A DNA stretch of 54,962 nucleotides, from contig CAZIWA010000022.1 of NCBI GenBank assembly GCA_964542875.1, forward strand, positions 1 to 54,962, read 5' to 3'. The notes beneath the pieces are model-generated. The model did not search any database, had not been told where the DNA came from, and saw only the letters and a program-made list of their open reading frames with translations. Below are positions 28,401-35,411 of this stretch, in pieces (within the stretch, counting starts at the first letter, position 1; each line of letters starts with the position of its first letter). This DNA comes from CAZGOM01 sp964542875 (GTDB lineage: Bacteria; Planctomycetota; Phycisphaerae; Phycisphaerales; Phycisphaeraceae). The translations under genes and the position numbers were made by a program.

Positions 28401-31400
28401 GATGGTGGTGGCGTTGTCGGTGCCGAGGTAGCGGTTGGAGCTGAGGTCGAAGGTGATGGCGCCGACGGTGGGGCGTACGCTGCCAGCGGGGGTCTTAAGG
28501 GTGCCGCCGATGGTGACGAAGCCTGAGGCGAAGGTGGCCATGTTGATATCGACGAGGCGACCGCTGTAGGTATCGATGGCGGTGAGCTGGTTGAACTGGT
28601 TGAAGTCCATGGAGCCGATATCGAAGCTCGCGTTGTTGGCGTAGGCGATGGTGGCGAACTGGTTGGCGACCACGGCGCCGGTGGAGGGGTTGACTTCCTG
28701 AATCACGTCGCCGATGACGACGTAGATACCGCGTTGGCTGTTGGAGATGGAGCCATGGCGCGTGGAGACGGAGATGGCGTCGACGGTGGTGATGGGGAGG
28801 CCGGTGACGGGGTGGTTACCAAGTTCACCGATGAAGGTGACAGCGCCGGTGGAGGGGACGATGCTCACGAGGGTGGCGGGGCCGCCTGTGGTGAGGGCGA
28901 CGACGGCGTAGAGGGTTTCGACGCCGGTGAAGCCAACGTCGCCGAAGTCCATCCCGAAGATGGTGGAGATGGGGATGTCGTTGATTTCGAGGTTTTGGCG
29001 GCTGAAGATGTCGACCTTGCCGTCGTTCATGACGCGAGCGATGACGGGGATGCCGTCGGAGGCGCTGACTGCGTAGATCTGGCCCGAGGCGGTGGCGGAG
29101 AGGGAGGAGACGCTGCCGAAGCCGCCGCCGAGGAGGCGATCGTTGATGTTGGCGGCGGGGGCGAAGTAGAGGAAGTTCTGCGTGCTGGCGCCGATGAAAC
29201 GATCGGTGGTGTAATCGAAGGTGATGGTGCCGAGCGTGGCGGGGAGGCTGCCAGCGGCGGTCTTGACGGTGCTGCCGAGCGCAATGGAGCCGAGGGAGAA
29301 GTTGGAGTAGTCGATGCTGACGAGGCGACCGTTGCGCGTGTCAGTGGCGATGAGCTCCATGTTGATGTTGAAGTCCATCGCGCCGATATCGAACGCGGAG
29401 CGGTCGTTATAGGCCAGCGTGGCATAGCTGCCGGAGACGAGCGCGCCGGTGTCGATGCTGATTTGCTGCATCACATTGCCCATGACGACGTATGCAGCGC
29501 CACCAAAGGGGGAAATCGCAAAGGCATCGACATTGGTGACGGTCTGGCCGGTGACGCCGTTGGCGCCGAGCGTGCCGATGCGGGTGACGGCGCCGGTGTC
29601 GGTGTTGACGCGGACGAGGGTGGCCGGGCCGTTGGCGACGAGAGTGACGACAGCGTAGAGGGAGCCGTTGCTGTAGTTGAAGTCCATCGCCATGACTTTG
29701 GAGATGGGCTGGCCGTTGAACCGGAGGGTCTGGGTTTGGCCGGGGACGACTTCGCCTGCTTCATTGATGCGGGCGATGACGGGAACGCCGGAGATGGTGC
29801 CGGTGGCGTAGAGGGTGCCGTAGGCATCGGGGAAGAGCGAGGAGGAGACGGCGGTGATGCTGCTGAAGGCGCTGCCGCCTTGCCAGCCGGCGATGAGCAC
29901 ATCGGTGGCGTAGAAGTCCAGCAGGGACTGGCCGACGATGAGACCAGGGGTCACGGTGTCAGCGGGCTTGATGAGAGTGGGGTCAATGTTGGGGTCGTAG
30001 TAGAGGCTGGACGGATCGCGGTAGATGAGGAAGTCATCAATCCCGGCGGCGCGTGTGCCGATGGATTTCTGGAGGAAGGCGGAGAGGTAAGGCACGTTGA
30101 GGCGCTGCTCAATGATCTTGCCGTCTTCGTCCTTGATATCAAAGAGGCCTTTAGCGCCGATGTAGACACCGCCGGAGCCGCCTGGGGTGGCGATGGTGGT
30201 GTAGATGGTGGTGGAGCTTGCGACGACGACGTTGGACTGCTTGATGGCGATGGAGCCGGAGTTGCCCGTGAAGGGCGAGGATGCTTCAGCTTCCGTGCCG
30301 ATGCCGGTGACCGGGGTGATGGAGAGGGTGGCATTGCCATCGGTCTGGGAGACGTAGATGGTGAAGAGGCCAGCCTGGGAGAAGCGGAGGCGACGATCAA
30401 CGAAGATGAGTTCGTTGGTGCCCAGGTCGGTGGCGACCATGGCGCCGACTTCACCGGTGAACGGATCGACCAGGTAGGGGTTCCAGGTGAGGTCGCCGAT
30501 GTCCTGGCCGGCGATTTTCTTGTTGGCGGCGGCAGGCGGGAGGGTGGGATCGGTGAGGATGCCCATGGAGAGCGAGAGACCATCGAGGAGGTTGGTCCGG
30601 ATGATCTGGCTGGTGGCGCCGGTGCCGGTGGTGATGTAGACCACGCCGGGGGTATCCGGGGCGAAAGCGATACCGGTGGCGGTGGTGACGGGGGTTGCGC
30701 CAAGCACGACTGCCTGCGTACCGGAGAAGGCGCTGGTGGTGAGGCTGACCCGACCGATCAAACCCTCGGCCTTTGCGTCGCCTTCGGCGGGCTTGGCGGA
30801 GAATGCGTAGAGGGGGTATTGACCGGTGAGGGGGTCCAGCGGGCCAAAGGCCAGGGCCTGAATGGTCTGGGGTTTGTCGGCGGTTTGACCAAAGTGGTTG
30901 GTGCCGACGGCCATGAGGCTGTTTTGGATGCGGGAACGGCCGGATTCGTTGGGGTTGAGGTGGTAGAGGCTGTCGAGCTGGGCGGTGGAGGTGGTGGTGG
31001 TCTTACCGGAGGTCTTGGAGAAAGAGTAGGTTTCACGGGCGACGAAATAGAGCTCGCCGGTGCCGGGCTGGACGGCAGCGCCTTCGGAAGACGTGACGGT
31101 GGTGGCGCCGTTGGCGTCGACAATCATGGAGATGGTGGAGCCGCGGACGAGGTTACCGGTGTTGCGATCGATGGTGTAGATCATCGAGCGGGTGTCGCCG
31201 GCGGTGGTGGCGCTGGTGAGGCCAAGCACGCCGTCGGAAATGCTGCCGGCGGTGGACAGCGGGGTGACCTTGCCGGTGTTCTGGTCGATGGAGGCCAGGA
31301 AGGAGCCGGAGCCGGACTTGTCCTGAACGGCGGTGACCAGGATGCGTTGATCGGCGAAGCTGGTGGACTGATAGTTGATGTTCTGGGAGAAGGCGATGCC

Positions 31401-32723
31401 ACGGGCAGCGTAGCCGGAGGTGGCGGTGGTGCCGCCTGTGTTAAGGGCAACTTGATTCTGGATCTGGACGATGGAGCCGTAGTTGGCTTCGTTACCGCTG
31501 ACGTTGGCCAGGGTGAAGAGGGTGGAGCCTACGGTGGTATCGGCGGAAGCGGTGCCGATGAAGGTGTCGTTGACGGTGTCGTAGGTGAGGCCGTTGAGGG
31601 GGTAGGTGATTTCGTAGTTGTTGTTATTGCTCAGGGCGGTGATGAGGGTCACGTCCTGGTTGGTGAACTGGCCGAAGGTGGCGTTGAGGGTGCTGACTTT
31701 GACGAGGCCTGGGTCAAGCACGCTGCTGGCGACATCGGGTGCGGAGGGGAAGCCGGAGGTGTCGACGGTGGAGAGGCCGTCGTAGTCGGTGGTGGTGAAG
31801 TAGAGGTTGCCAGCGGGGTCGAAAGCGAGAGTGGTGGCGAAGTTCAGGGCGACATCGCCGAAGCCGGAGTTATTGGAGGTGTTGGTGATGGCGCCACGGC
31901 TGAGCTGAGCGCCGGTGGAGGCGTTGAACTGGTAGAGGACGGCGATGCTCTGGCTCTTGCCGCCGACGGAGACGGTTTCCTGGTTGACGGCGAAGATGGT
32001 GTTGGCATCGCGCATGGCGACGGCGGTGAAGTTCGCGGGGACGCCCTTGAGGTTGACCTTGGCGAGGATGTCTTCGCTGAGGGTGGCTTCCTGGAGGAAA
32101 GCCTTGGTGGCGCCGGTGGAGGAGGTTTCGGTGAGATCGAAGCCTACGAGGTTAACGACGGTGCGGACTTTTTCATTGACGGTGAAGCTGCCGACGTCGA
32201 TACCCCAGGTGCGTGCGCCGGAGGAGCTGGTGGCGATGGCTTTGAAGCTGGTGGAGTTTGCGACGGCGGAGTTGAATGCTGCGTTGCCTGCATCGGTGAA
32301 GGAGGTGGGGCCGATGATGCGGACGGCGTCAGCGCCGCCGAGACCGCCGAAGACGTTGATGCGGGAGGCGGAGGTGTCGAACAGGCGTTCGCCGCTGAGC
32401 TGTCCGGGCATGTTGCCGAGGATGAGGGGCTGTTCCTTGACGGAGGTATCGACGGTGGCGGCGATGAGTTCAATGATCGCGTTGCCGGTGAGGCTGACGC
32501 GGATGGTCTGGCCTTGGGAGTCGAGGTAATAGAAAATATCACCGCCGACGAGGGTGGTGAGGAGCATGCGTGATTCGAGGGGTTCGATCAGCTGCACAGA
32601 GCGGTTTTCGTGCTCCCGGGCAGGTGCTTCCTGCTTAGGGGCAGCCAAGAAATTCTTGGAGAAGAACGCGGCCAGGGACGACGTGGGCTTGGACTTCTGA
32701 ACCCGACGCTTGCTCTTGTGCAT
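19431..32723 (-). CDS. Giant secreted LEPRxLL beta-propeller/beta-helix protein (4430 aa)
   Basis: The start at 32723 is chosen because GGAG lies six bases upstream. The leader is basic and ends in IEPLESRMLLTT (residues 46-57), the planctomycete LEPRxLL-type export or anchoring motif. The N-terminal third is a run of propeller-like repeats (SIDQNTGKVTPL, IYTIDRNTGNLVRG), including two tandem copies of a roughly 240-aa module. Next is a pre-peptidase-C-like beta sandwich (DKEDFYGISLLAGQTINVYT; coded near 27.4-27.7 kb). Then comes a very long parallel beta-helix (VKSSIINAGSSITSANISG-type coils; about 27-23 kb), another propeller-like segment (about 22.3-21 kb), more helix, and an Ig-like C-terminal domain (SANEIRVVFNQTLNADT). 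No sortase or PEP-CTERM signal is visible. Likely a surface or matrix protein; ligand unknown. Confidence 0.85.
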   Translation of the reverse strand: MHKSKRRVQKSKPTSSLAAFFSKNFLAAPKQEAPAREHENRSVQLIEPLESRMLLTTLVGGDIFYYLDSQGQTIRVSLTGNAIIELIAATVDTSVKEQPLILGNMPGQLSGERLFDTSASRINVFGGLGGADAVRIIGPTSFTDAGNAAFNSAVANSTSFKAIATSSSGARTWGIDVGSFTVNEKVRTVVNLVGFDLTETSSTGATKAFLQEATLSEDILAKVNLKGVPANFTAVAMRDANTIFAVNQETVSVGGKSQSIAVLYQFNASTGAQLSRGAITNTSNNSGFGDVALNFATTLAFDPAGNLYFTTTDYDGLSTVDTSGFPSAPDVASSVLDPGLVKVSTLNATFGQFTNQDVTLITALSNNNNYEITYPLNGLTYDTVNDTFIGTASADTTVGSTLFTLANVSGNEANYGSIVQIQNQVALNTGGTTATSGYAARGIAFSQNINYQSTSFADQRILVTAVQDKSGSGSFLASIDQNTGKVTPLSTAGSISDGVLGLTSATTAGDTRSMIYTIDRNTGNLVRGSTISMIVDANGATTVTSSEGAAVQPGTGELYFVARETYSFSKTSGKTTTTSTAQLDSLYHLNPNESGRSRIQNSLMAVGTNHFGQTADKPQTIQALAFGPLDPLTGQYPLYAFSAKPAEGDAKAEGLIGRVSLTTSAFSGTQAVVLGATPVTTATGIAFAPDTPGVVYITTGTGATSQIIRTNLLDGLSLSMGILTDPTLPPAAANKKIAGQDIGDLTWNPYLVDPFTGEVGAMVATDLGTNELIFVDRRLRFSQAGLFTIYVSQTDGNATLSITPVTGIGTEAEASSPFTGNSGSIAIKQSNVVVASSTTIYTTIATPGGSGGVYIGAKGLFDIKDEDGKIIEQRLNVPYLSAFLQKSIGTRAAGIDDFLIYRDPSSLYYDPNIDPTLIKPADTVTPGLIVGQSLLDFYATDVLIAGWQGGSAFSSITAVSSSLFPDAYGTLYATGTISGVPVIARINEAGEVVPGQTQTLRFNGQPISKVMAMDFNYSNGSLYAVVTLVANGPATLVRVNTDTGAVTRIGTLGANGVTGQTVTNVDAFAISPFGGAAYVVMGNVMQQISIDTGALVSGSYATLAYNDRSAFDIGAMDFNINMELIATDTRNGRLVSIDYSNFSLGSIALGSTVKTAAGSLPATLGTITFDYTTDRFIGASTQNFLYFAPAANINDRLLGGGFGSVSSLSATASGQIYAVSASDGIPVIARVMNDGKVDIFSRQNLEINDIPISTIFGMDFGDVGFTGVETLYAVVALTTGGPATLVSIVPSTGAVTFIGELGNHPVTGLPITTVDAISVSTRHGSISNSQRGIYVVIGDVIQEVNPSTGAVVANQFATIAYANNASFDIGSMDFNQFNQLTAIDTYSGRLVDINMATFASGFVTIGGTLKTPAGSVRPTVGAITFDLSSNRYLGTDNATTINGSTIPKKAGQITEPITAGSAALMTFNLTTGASSQDIDSVLIDGTITGRLDFSGSVNTIWAGWLITGNAKGNVEGDFNRTEASVQLPANVLVGGDLGNLLVGTHIGTDGAGTGTGLTYYTGTDIVVRGRAGIIKAAGNVVASYDIQNSSTIAGSGRTADATDPDRDDLGYSTWSEIETQSRYGTDTPGRAFWDARINNANFYNDTLDTAQYLGSLRSGSTTVLQVSGMIQSNFSAPDKEDFYGISLLAGQTINVYTNLAAPVGFFIYDPDGRKITSDYSSATYYGHQVRFTADRPGVYKVGLFVGDYNAPLSTTHLGDYEYVLTIEDAGDLALASVEAGGNAMLITGDDSTELWGVRKGDLGSITAGGMVLTEGMPNFGYNINVINGNIRNIMGSSIGDLASLGDNYDFYLENAPFLNVPNGSVGLIKSTSGDIRLNMDNFNRGNYGATPGNAISIGGNYQTIDAAGNLAGSLYTRKGIGVIRAASVSNYYGSLSGGYLTSWETPFEIRLNTDATGNDGIIDLISVSGDWGNIGTGGAPITTGPGGNVRYMTVGGQLWGDRFFGSPTLGEGLILNPGQTYTFKDDSGKVLTLIPTSNTIETDTETGETVTVGANLTILAYGIRGSGGSVLVKLTSSGGLNVSGNGGEISSVILDGVGHSIAFDDETQQLSVDTSTTGTGGTTNADVNIGLLVNGTAKIDLWSVKATTIDFIINNTGGDIVGIDATDVGTIFSAGTLGLSRTTTGAILNGVEVFDNSYPFVDQRFGITVAHALSIQANLSLGNIIVTSAVTTIRANADGTNTSGGFEGIAGPIVLTGEQETTTGTGGTGGTGGTGTNPNAPTLPTDIFLGTANLQTLDIGEGIAPLWAGAVGNSGVFANGLIRNVVSNSSGNIWGPIFAQVGIQTITLNGGSIINSQIQSTDDFTDAMLFDNASVILTTATIGNISLSGNGGIIGSSFLSGHFLNVNVSGGFGIIGSEFRTLGQGTMGNFTVDGLGIRYTSIEGGADVGNINAIGTGKALNINSYSSAVRQSQLTTAAGPNGTQYDPLFGMLITADNDLTLFMSETASSANSGIIDNTEVLGNRNLGQVSADRITNSMFNFANYIAGITARSASTTTNSISNVSITTGELGAFNTQGDLSALQLTVAGVISSVNIQGSLLGGSKIAVVGPGSRLGTVVIKNNLVGSIFANGPVSSINIGGNLEGNITISPYSPVATALNSLTIGGSWTSGLIDITGGVNTINAGGSFGTFGKSNLVIDGNLGTLIVGQKTAGGGTLVPSLGAELQILGKATTINVYGQVEGAITVRGALSTLTVDATKYTKLLNTSILDSAVNVGGGITNVSITAGDVAGSINGGDAGIRSFTLRSGDLLGSASLSAGSGGIGTINLTTGNFEGASVLVNKGTIGSIIVGGKANFLADIKTGNLNNLNVAGGIASATSITATGILQTLTVAGTVQAGATFDVGKIGSVTTTGDFFANLTADYNPAGSRFSVRNLGGQIHINGNATITVKGNIQANSSIIVGENIQSLTVAGTIGGAFVAGDKATQIIALGSILNISAGSVFNSVITAGFDINSIRVTSTINNALIQAGINPGKDGLYASTEGQKDAGEQNRPGKIGSITAAAINSSIINAGSSITSANISGTLRDSSISSGLNLGSFKIREIIDDPNILSSSVGRAEAHKGLDRTLFRGDISNIRVGGTLVNADVTAGVDAGADGKFGTADDSSILVNGTALPYGGGTSKITSFSGVGDASSHVLADAGIGGNPQGVVVNKNVTYNITDLGPLGVLVKTITPTDKAVTVDGITFQISNGGKLEIYDNTPGDNKIDSVVISGTTNASIVKVTGNATASVGRIVTTDDTIVGTLNAYGVALSGSVVGSIADLWLEGSTTVSLGSLGNDASGAISGAVNSLTIKNQGSGLIRVDGAISTVSIDGGTGYAIEGSVYGTLAGSGAVTGAAADQNGGNNLFYIRGGRLISVGDPTAFGGQTVTVIVDKFSGTTVTGVDLTFTGIGTNALALANSRSYVPVIQSPAALLASTGLTNLRSLAVNADGIAYAIATNSSNQDVLVQIDANGQANSLGTLQDAALNTFDGEVVSLAFDNIGGLYAVLHYDASNPDLTRRRKHAIAKVSTTAVGTGAAATVLVSSPTSSLLLPQLLTLTDSDENLIKAITFQPTTNAVYAIQRNTADTQDILVNITLTGQVTNVGTGNILLNGAATNIRGIGFDDMGNFLALNANATLTGTSIIGLKASQIFIPTAFSQVTQANSLSANLATFTTGRGAAGAAITYSYDAGSAEFANGKFFTGTGATLVPTIGTVQTQGGQIGQFIPLAPVLNKAGQPISLPAVAIAEMAGSKYIVLSDGQILKINASGTTTAEGRLHDGSTGQNLVASDLFVTASGELVAVDATSRRFVFVDTSDADLGETRPRTEIGSVAAPFKVVAVNNATGDVFSFNSSAGTPNSNKIVQLRGTGQAELGGLVANSITKLAVTGASTGRIATQYGPITSAKITGNFNGSLSTSSTIGAITINGDLNGFVYAALGVTSISITGALTSTGGVDTGANIGSINQTGTGNFAGTITARSLGNLTSRGTFTGSIYTTGTTGTVTISNSKNFVGSISTYGLTSLNVSGSITAGSRVISHGAIGSVTATLGLGIDALIYADGKVNTINIGETNSGMIIANGGFTSATFKNLTNAILTAGANSGSLRVTGNTTNALISIGTIHQQGVDNPVPVFNLQSDLIVGASLTSANFVGNFTDSVLAAGVLPNVAAGTVTPSTIASLNFNAYLTDKSPASIGAPDIGGPVLSNIGTVTIGGLASSTNSTIGRRSVIVSADQLGKVTIKQGAGAVATRVYDTLQSLRIVSATAVSANEIRVVFNQTLNADTVIASTSIDDPAGTVLLTTGEVFPTLLNYTVSYTTETQADGSLLGVIRIVTPTSETLPITNYKVTLFGRTAGVTITGPQTSSRAEITELVQLKFIGNGQGINGGDLTLSFKAV

Positions 32724-32796
32724 ACCAAACTCCGTTACCTTTCGGTGCTGCCCCACGACGAGGGCGAGGACCGATATCTGGGAATCAATTGTGCAC

Positions 32797-32812
32797 GGAT
32801 CATCGATGATCC
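32797..32812. promoter_or_regulatory. 16-bp perfect palindrome upstream of the giant gene
   Basis: GGATCATCGATGATCC reads identically on both strands and lies 74-89 nt upstream of the giant gene's ATG. It could be a dimeric repressor/activator site; no matching regulator is identified. Confidence 0.35.
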
Positions 32813-32890
32813 ATGACTCTCAAGGGCCGTCCGTGGCCCACGATTGAAACTGGACATTTCAGACTCAACGCGCATGGACGCATTGTTTAT

Positions 32891-32968
32891 GCCGGAAATT
32901 TAATCCGGCTTGTTTTATCCCGGAAAACCAATGGCTTAAAGCCGGCACCAGGGGGTGCCGGCTTTAAG
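32891..32968 (-). terminator. Two hairpins ending the DUF3467 transcript
   Basis: The first has a perfect 15-bp stem, CTTAAAGCCGGCACC (32935-32949) and its complement (32954-32968), loop AGGG. The second is GCCGGA-AATTTAA-TCCGGC (32891-32909). Both follow the DUF3467 stop codon at 32978 on the minus strand and insulate it from the giant gene. Long T tracts are absent, so termination is inferred from stem strength and position. Confidence 0.7.
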
Positions 32969-32977
32969 CGGGAAAGA

Positions 32978-33358
32978 TCAGGGAGCGCGCAGGCCGCTGC
33001 TGGGCTTGACGCGTTTGCGTGCGTCGAGCTCGAGTTCGCCGTAGGTTTGTTCGTACCGGGCGATGGTGTCATTGAGGGCCAGGGCGAGGCGTTTGGCGGC
33101 CCAGGGGTTCATGACGATGCGCTCATCAACCTTGAGGGTCGCGGCGGCGGGGCCGGTGGGGCGAAGGCCGCCTGCGAAGTCGAGGAAGATTTCTTCTGCG
33201 GTGTTGGAAACGCGCACGTTTGCGCTGTAGGTGACAGGGGTTGCAGTGTCATCGATGGTGATCTGCAACTGCGCCTGCTGGCCGGGGTTGGCTTGGCCTG
33301 TGCTAACGCTTTCGAGGGTGGGACCGGTGGAATTCCCCGGGGTATTGCTCTGGCTCAC
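32978..33358 (-). CDS. DUF3467 family protein
   Basis: A 126-aa cytoplasmic protein. The conserved core of DUF3467 is clear: YSANVRVSNTAEEIFLDFAG, then VDERIVMNPWAAKRLALAL and NDTIARYEQTYGEL. Members are small beta/alpha proteins of unknown function that occur widely in bacteria. The start is GTG at 33358, supported by GAGG eight bases upstream. The N-terminal 40 residues are low-complexity (Ser, Thr, Gln, Gly). It stands alone, with strong hairpins downstream and a long gene-poor region upstream. Confidence 0.88.
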   Translation of the reverse strand: MSQSNTPGNSTGPTLESVSTGQANPGQQAQLQITIDDTATPVTYSANVRVSNTAEEIFLDFAGGLRPTGPAAATLKVDERIVMNPWAAKRLALALNDTIARYEQTYGELELDARKRVKPSSGLRAP

Positions 33359-33938
33359 TTGAACAGCCTCATTTCGTGCGTAAAAAGTGTCTTAAAACTG
33401 GAACATATAACCGGACACGGGTACGGTCCAGCAGAATGTAACTGAAAAACTCAACCGTGCAAGCCGATCTACCGGGGAGGTTGGCGAATTCCATAAAATT
33501 TGACACGGCAATACCTTCGTCGATGCGGTTGTCAACGATCAACAAGATAGAGGCCGGGCTTTGTCGTGTGGTTTATGAGCGAAACGGTTGAGAGATGAGG
33601 GGTTCTGAGGGAGCGGATTGTGGGAGGCGTGGGAATTGTGTTCATTTTATTGACGTTTTTTGTGTTTTGAATGCAGGCGCGATTTAACTAGATGCCGTGT
33701 TTAGGAGAGGCGTGGAAAAAAGAGCTGCGTCGTAACGTCAAAAGCAAGGGGGTTGTTGACACTTGATTGCAGGTTGATCATAGGCACGGGGAAGCGGAAA
33801 GAGGGATTAAATTTAAAGATGGGAGGAAAGAAGGGGCGGATGTTTGAATAACCCAAGGATTGAAATCGGAGTGAAGACAGAGCAAAGCGGAGTTATAGAG
33901 GAAGAATGCGGAGGAGGAGCATCGGTTTGGGGGAGGGA

Positions 33939-34014
33939 CGTTTTTGGCGATTCATCCTGTCGATGGGGGATGGGGGGGCGGTGTGGTGGGCCTCAAGGAT
34001 TCGGCCGCACCCTA
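33939..34014. repeat. 75-bp dispersed repeat, family 2, copy 1
   Basis: A GC-rich element containing GGCGATTC..., then GGTGTGGTGGGCCTCAAGG and CGGCCGCACCCTAC. GGTGTGG can pair with CCGCACC, giving a stem with one G-U pair. A near-copy lies at 45268-45340. Confidence 0.75.
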
Positions 34015-34066
34015 CCAATTAGTTATTAAAGATTCGCCGGCGCGGTCCCACATGGGTGTTTCTCGT

Positions 34067-34072
34067 TATAAT
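34067..34072 (+). promoter_or_regulatory. TATAAT -10 box ahead of tpiA
   Basis: A consensus TATAAT lies 46-51 nt upstream of the tpiA ATG at 34118. No convincing -35 box is found at 16-18 nt spacing, so the call rests on the -10 alone. Confidence 0.35.
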
Positions 34073-34117
34073 CCCCGACTTGGATTCCGTTAAACGCATT
34101 CATTGATTGAGGTAATC

Positions 34118-34909
34118 ATGGCCAGTCGTAAGCCGTTTGTCGGGGGAAATTGGAAAATGAATCTCAGCCGCGCACAGGCCATCAGCCTGGCGCAGGGCGT
34201 GGTTAAGGGATTGACGGTCGGCGATAAGGTCGACGTTGCGGTTTTTCCCGCATTTGTGCATCTGGCGGACGTGGCGAAAGTGATCGCCGATGCGAAGTCG
34301 ACCGTGAAGCTGGGCGCGCAGGACTTTTACTTCCAGCCGGACGGCGCCTATACGGGCGAAGTGAGCCTGGCGATGCTTAAAGACCTGGGCGTGCAGGTGG
34401 TGCTGATCGGGCACAGCGAGCGCAGGCACGTGATCGGGGAATCCGACGCGTTGATCAATAAGAAAGTACGCGCGGCGCTGGCCGCGGGCTTTGAAGTAAT
34501 TCTGTGCGTGGGCGAAAAGCTCGAAGAACGCGAAGCCGGCATGACCGACCATGTCAACATGGGGCAGACGCTGCTTGGCCTGGCGGGCCTGAAGCCGGAG
34601 CAGATCGCCAAAGTGACGATCGCCTATGAACCCGTGTGGGCCATCGGCACCGGCAAGAACGCAACCAAAGAAGATGCACAGGCGGCCCATGCCCGGCTGC
34701 GCAGCACGCTTGAGTTCGGGGTGTTTGCCGGCGGCGCGGACGGCAAGAAGGCCGCCAGCGAGATCCGGATCCAATACGGCGGATCGATGAAGCCGGGCAA
34801 CGCGGCGGAACTTCTGGCGCAGACGGATATCGACGGGGGGCTGATCGGCGGGGCTTCACTTAAGGCGGAAGAATTTCTCGCCATCGTGACCGCAGCCAGC
34901 GCCAGGTGA
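34118..34909 (+). CDS. tpiA: Triosephosphate isomerase
   Basis: A 263-aa enzyme interconverting dihydroxyacetone phosphate and glyceraldehyde 3-phosphate in glycolysis and gluconeogenesis. Hallmarks are GGNWKMN (Asn11, Lys13), IGHSERR (electrophile His99), YEPVWAIGTG (catalytic base Glu171, then the phosphate-gripping loop) and IQYGGSMKPGNA with GGLIGGASL for phosphate binding. The ATG at 34118 is preceded by TGAGG at 5-nt spacing and gives the standard N-terminus; an upstream in-frame start would add five residues. It heads a tpiA-secG-yicC series in the same direction. Confidence 0.98.
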   Translation: MASRKPFVGGNWKMNLSRAQAISLAQGVVKGLTVGDKVDVAVFPAFVHLADVAKVIADAKSTVKLGAQDFYFQPDGAYTGEVSLAMLKDLGVQVVLIGHSERRHVIGESDALINKKVRAALAAGFEVILCVGEKLEEREAGMTDHVNMGQTLLGLAGLKPEQIAKVTIAYEPVWAIGTGKNATKEDAQAAHARLRSTLEFGVFAGGADGKKAASEIRIQYGGSMKPGNAAELLAQTDIDGGLIGGASLKAEEFLAIVTAASAR

Positions 34910-34951
34910 TTTGAATCATTCAACAGGACTCATGTCAGGAATTACATCAAA

Positions 34952-35407
34952 ATGACACCGTTTCTACTCGATATTCATTGGAGCGTGGCGCTCCTGGCCG
35001 TGTTGCTGGTGATGGTTTGCGTGTTTTTGACGCTGATCATCCTTGTTCAAAAACCAAAGGGCGGCGGGCTTGCCGGCGCCTTCGGCGGCGCGACGAGCTC
35101 CGGCTCGGTGCTGGGCGCCAAGACGGGGGACTTTCTCACCTGGACGACGGTGGGGTTCTTTGTTGCATTTGTGGTGCTCTCGATTCTGCTGATCAAGCTG
35201 GGCAAGCCTGACTCCGAGGCGCAGATTCAAGCCCGGATCCTGGAAGAACAAAAGATCGAGCTCAAGAAACAGGAAGAAGCGGCAGCGGCGCTTAAGCCTG
35301 CGACCCAGCCCACCAGCCCGGCATTGCCCGGTGCGGCGCCGGGGACGGCTCCTGTCGCTCCCGCAGTGCCTGCAGATCCTGCAACCAAGCCCGCAACCGG
35401 AGGCTAA
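34952..35407 (+). CDS. secG: Preprotein translocase subunit SecG
   Basis: A 151-aa membrane protein. Two helices (VALLAVLLVMVCVFLTLIIL and FFVAFVVLSILLIKLG) flank the conserved cytoplasmic loop VQKPKGGGLAGAFGGATSS, the SecG signature. SecG assists SecYE during protein export. The C-terminus has a charged, possibly coiled stretch (EEQKIELKKQEEAAAAL) and then a Pro/Ala-rich tail, longer than in the roughly 110-aa E. coli protein. It begins 42 nt after tpiA, and its stop codon falls next to the Shine-Dalgarno of yicC, so tpiA-secG-yicC is probably one operon. Confidence 0.95.
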   Translation: MTPFLLDIHWSVALLAVLLVMVCVFLTLIILVQKPKGGGLAGAFGGATSSGSVLGAKTGDFLTWTTVGFFVAFVVLSILLIKLGKPDSEAQIQARILEEQKIELKKQEEAAAALKPATQPTSPALPGAAPGTAPVAPAVPADPATKPATGG

Positions 35408-35411
35408 GCGC

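Larger units (their letters stand above)
33359..34117. other. 759-nt gene-free stretch before tpiA
   Basis: No coding region is supported here. It holds the upstream region of the DUF3467 gene, an AT-richer part (33630-33760) with a TTGACA at 33756-33761 lacking a good -10 partner, a 75-bp dispersed repeat (33939-34014) and the tpiA promoter region. Confidence 0.6.

Noticed and set aside
26091..32573. Further long plus-strand frames (811 and 1279 codons) opposite the giant gene
   Set aside because: Same reason: acidic, glycine-rich reverse translations of the beta-helix and propeller repeats, with no recognisable motifs.
33844..34029. A 61-codon frame upstream of tpiA
   Set aside because: It starts at a weak codon, is Gly/Cys-rich and runs through the dispersed repeat.
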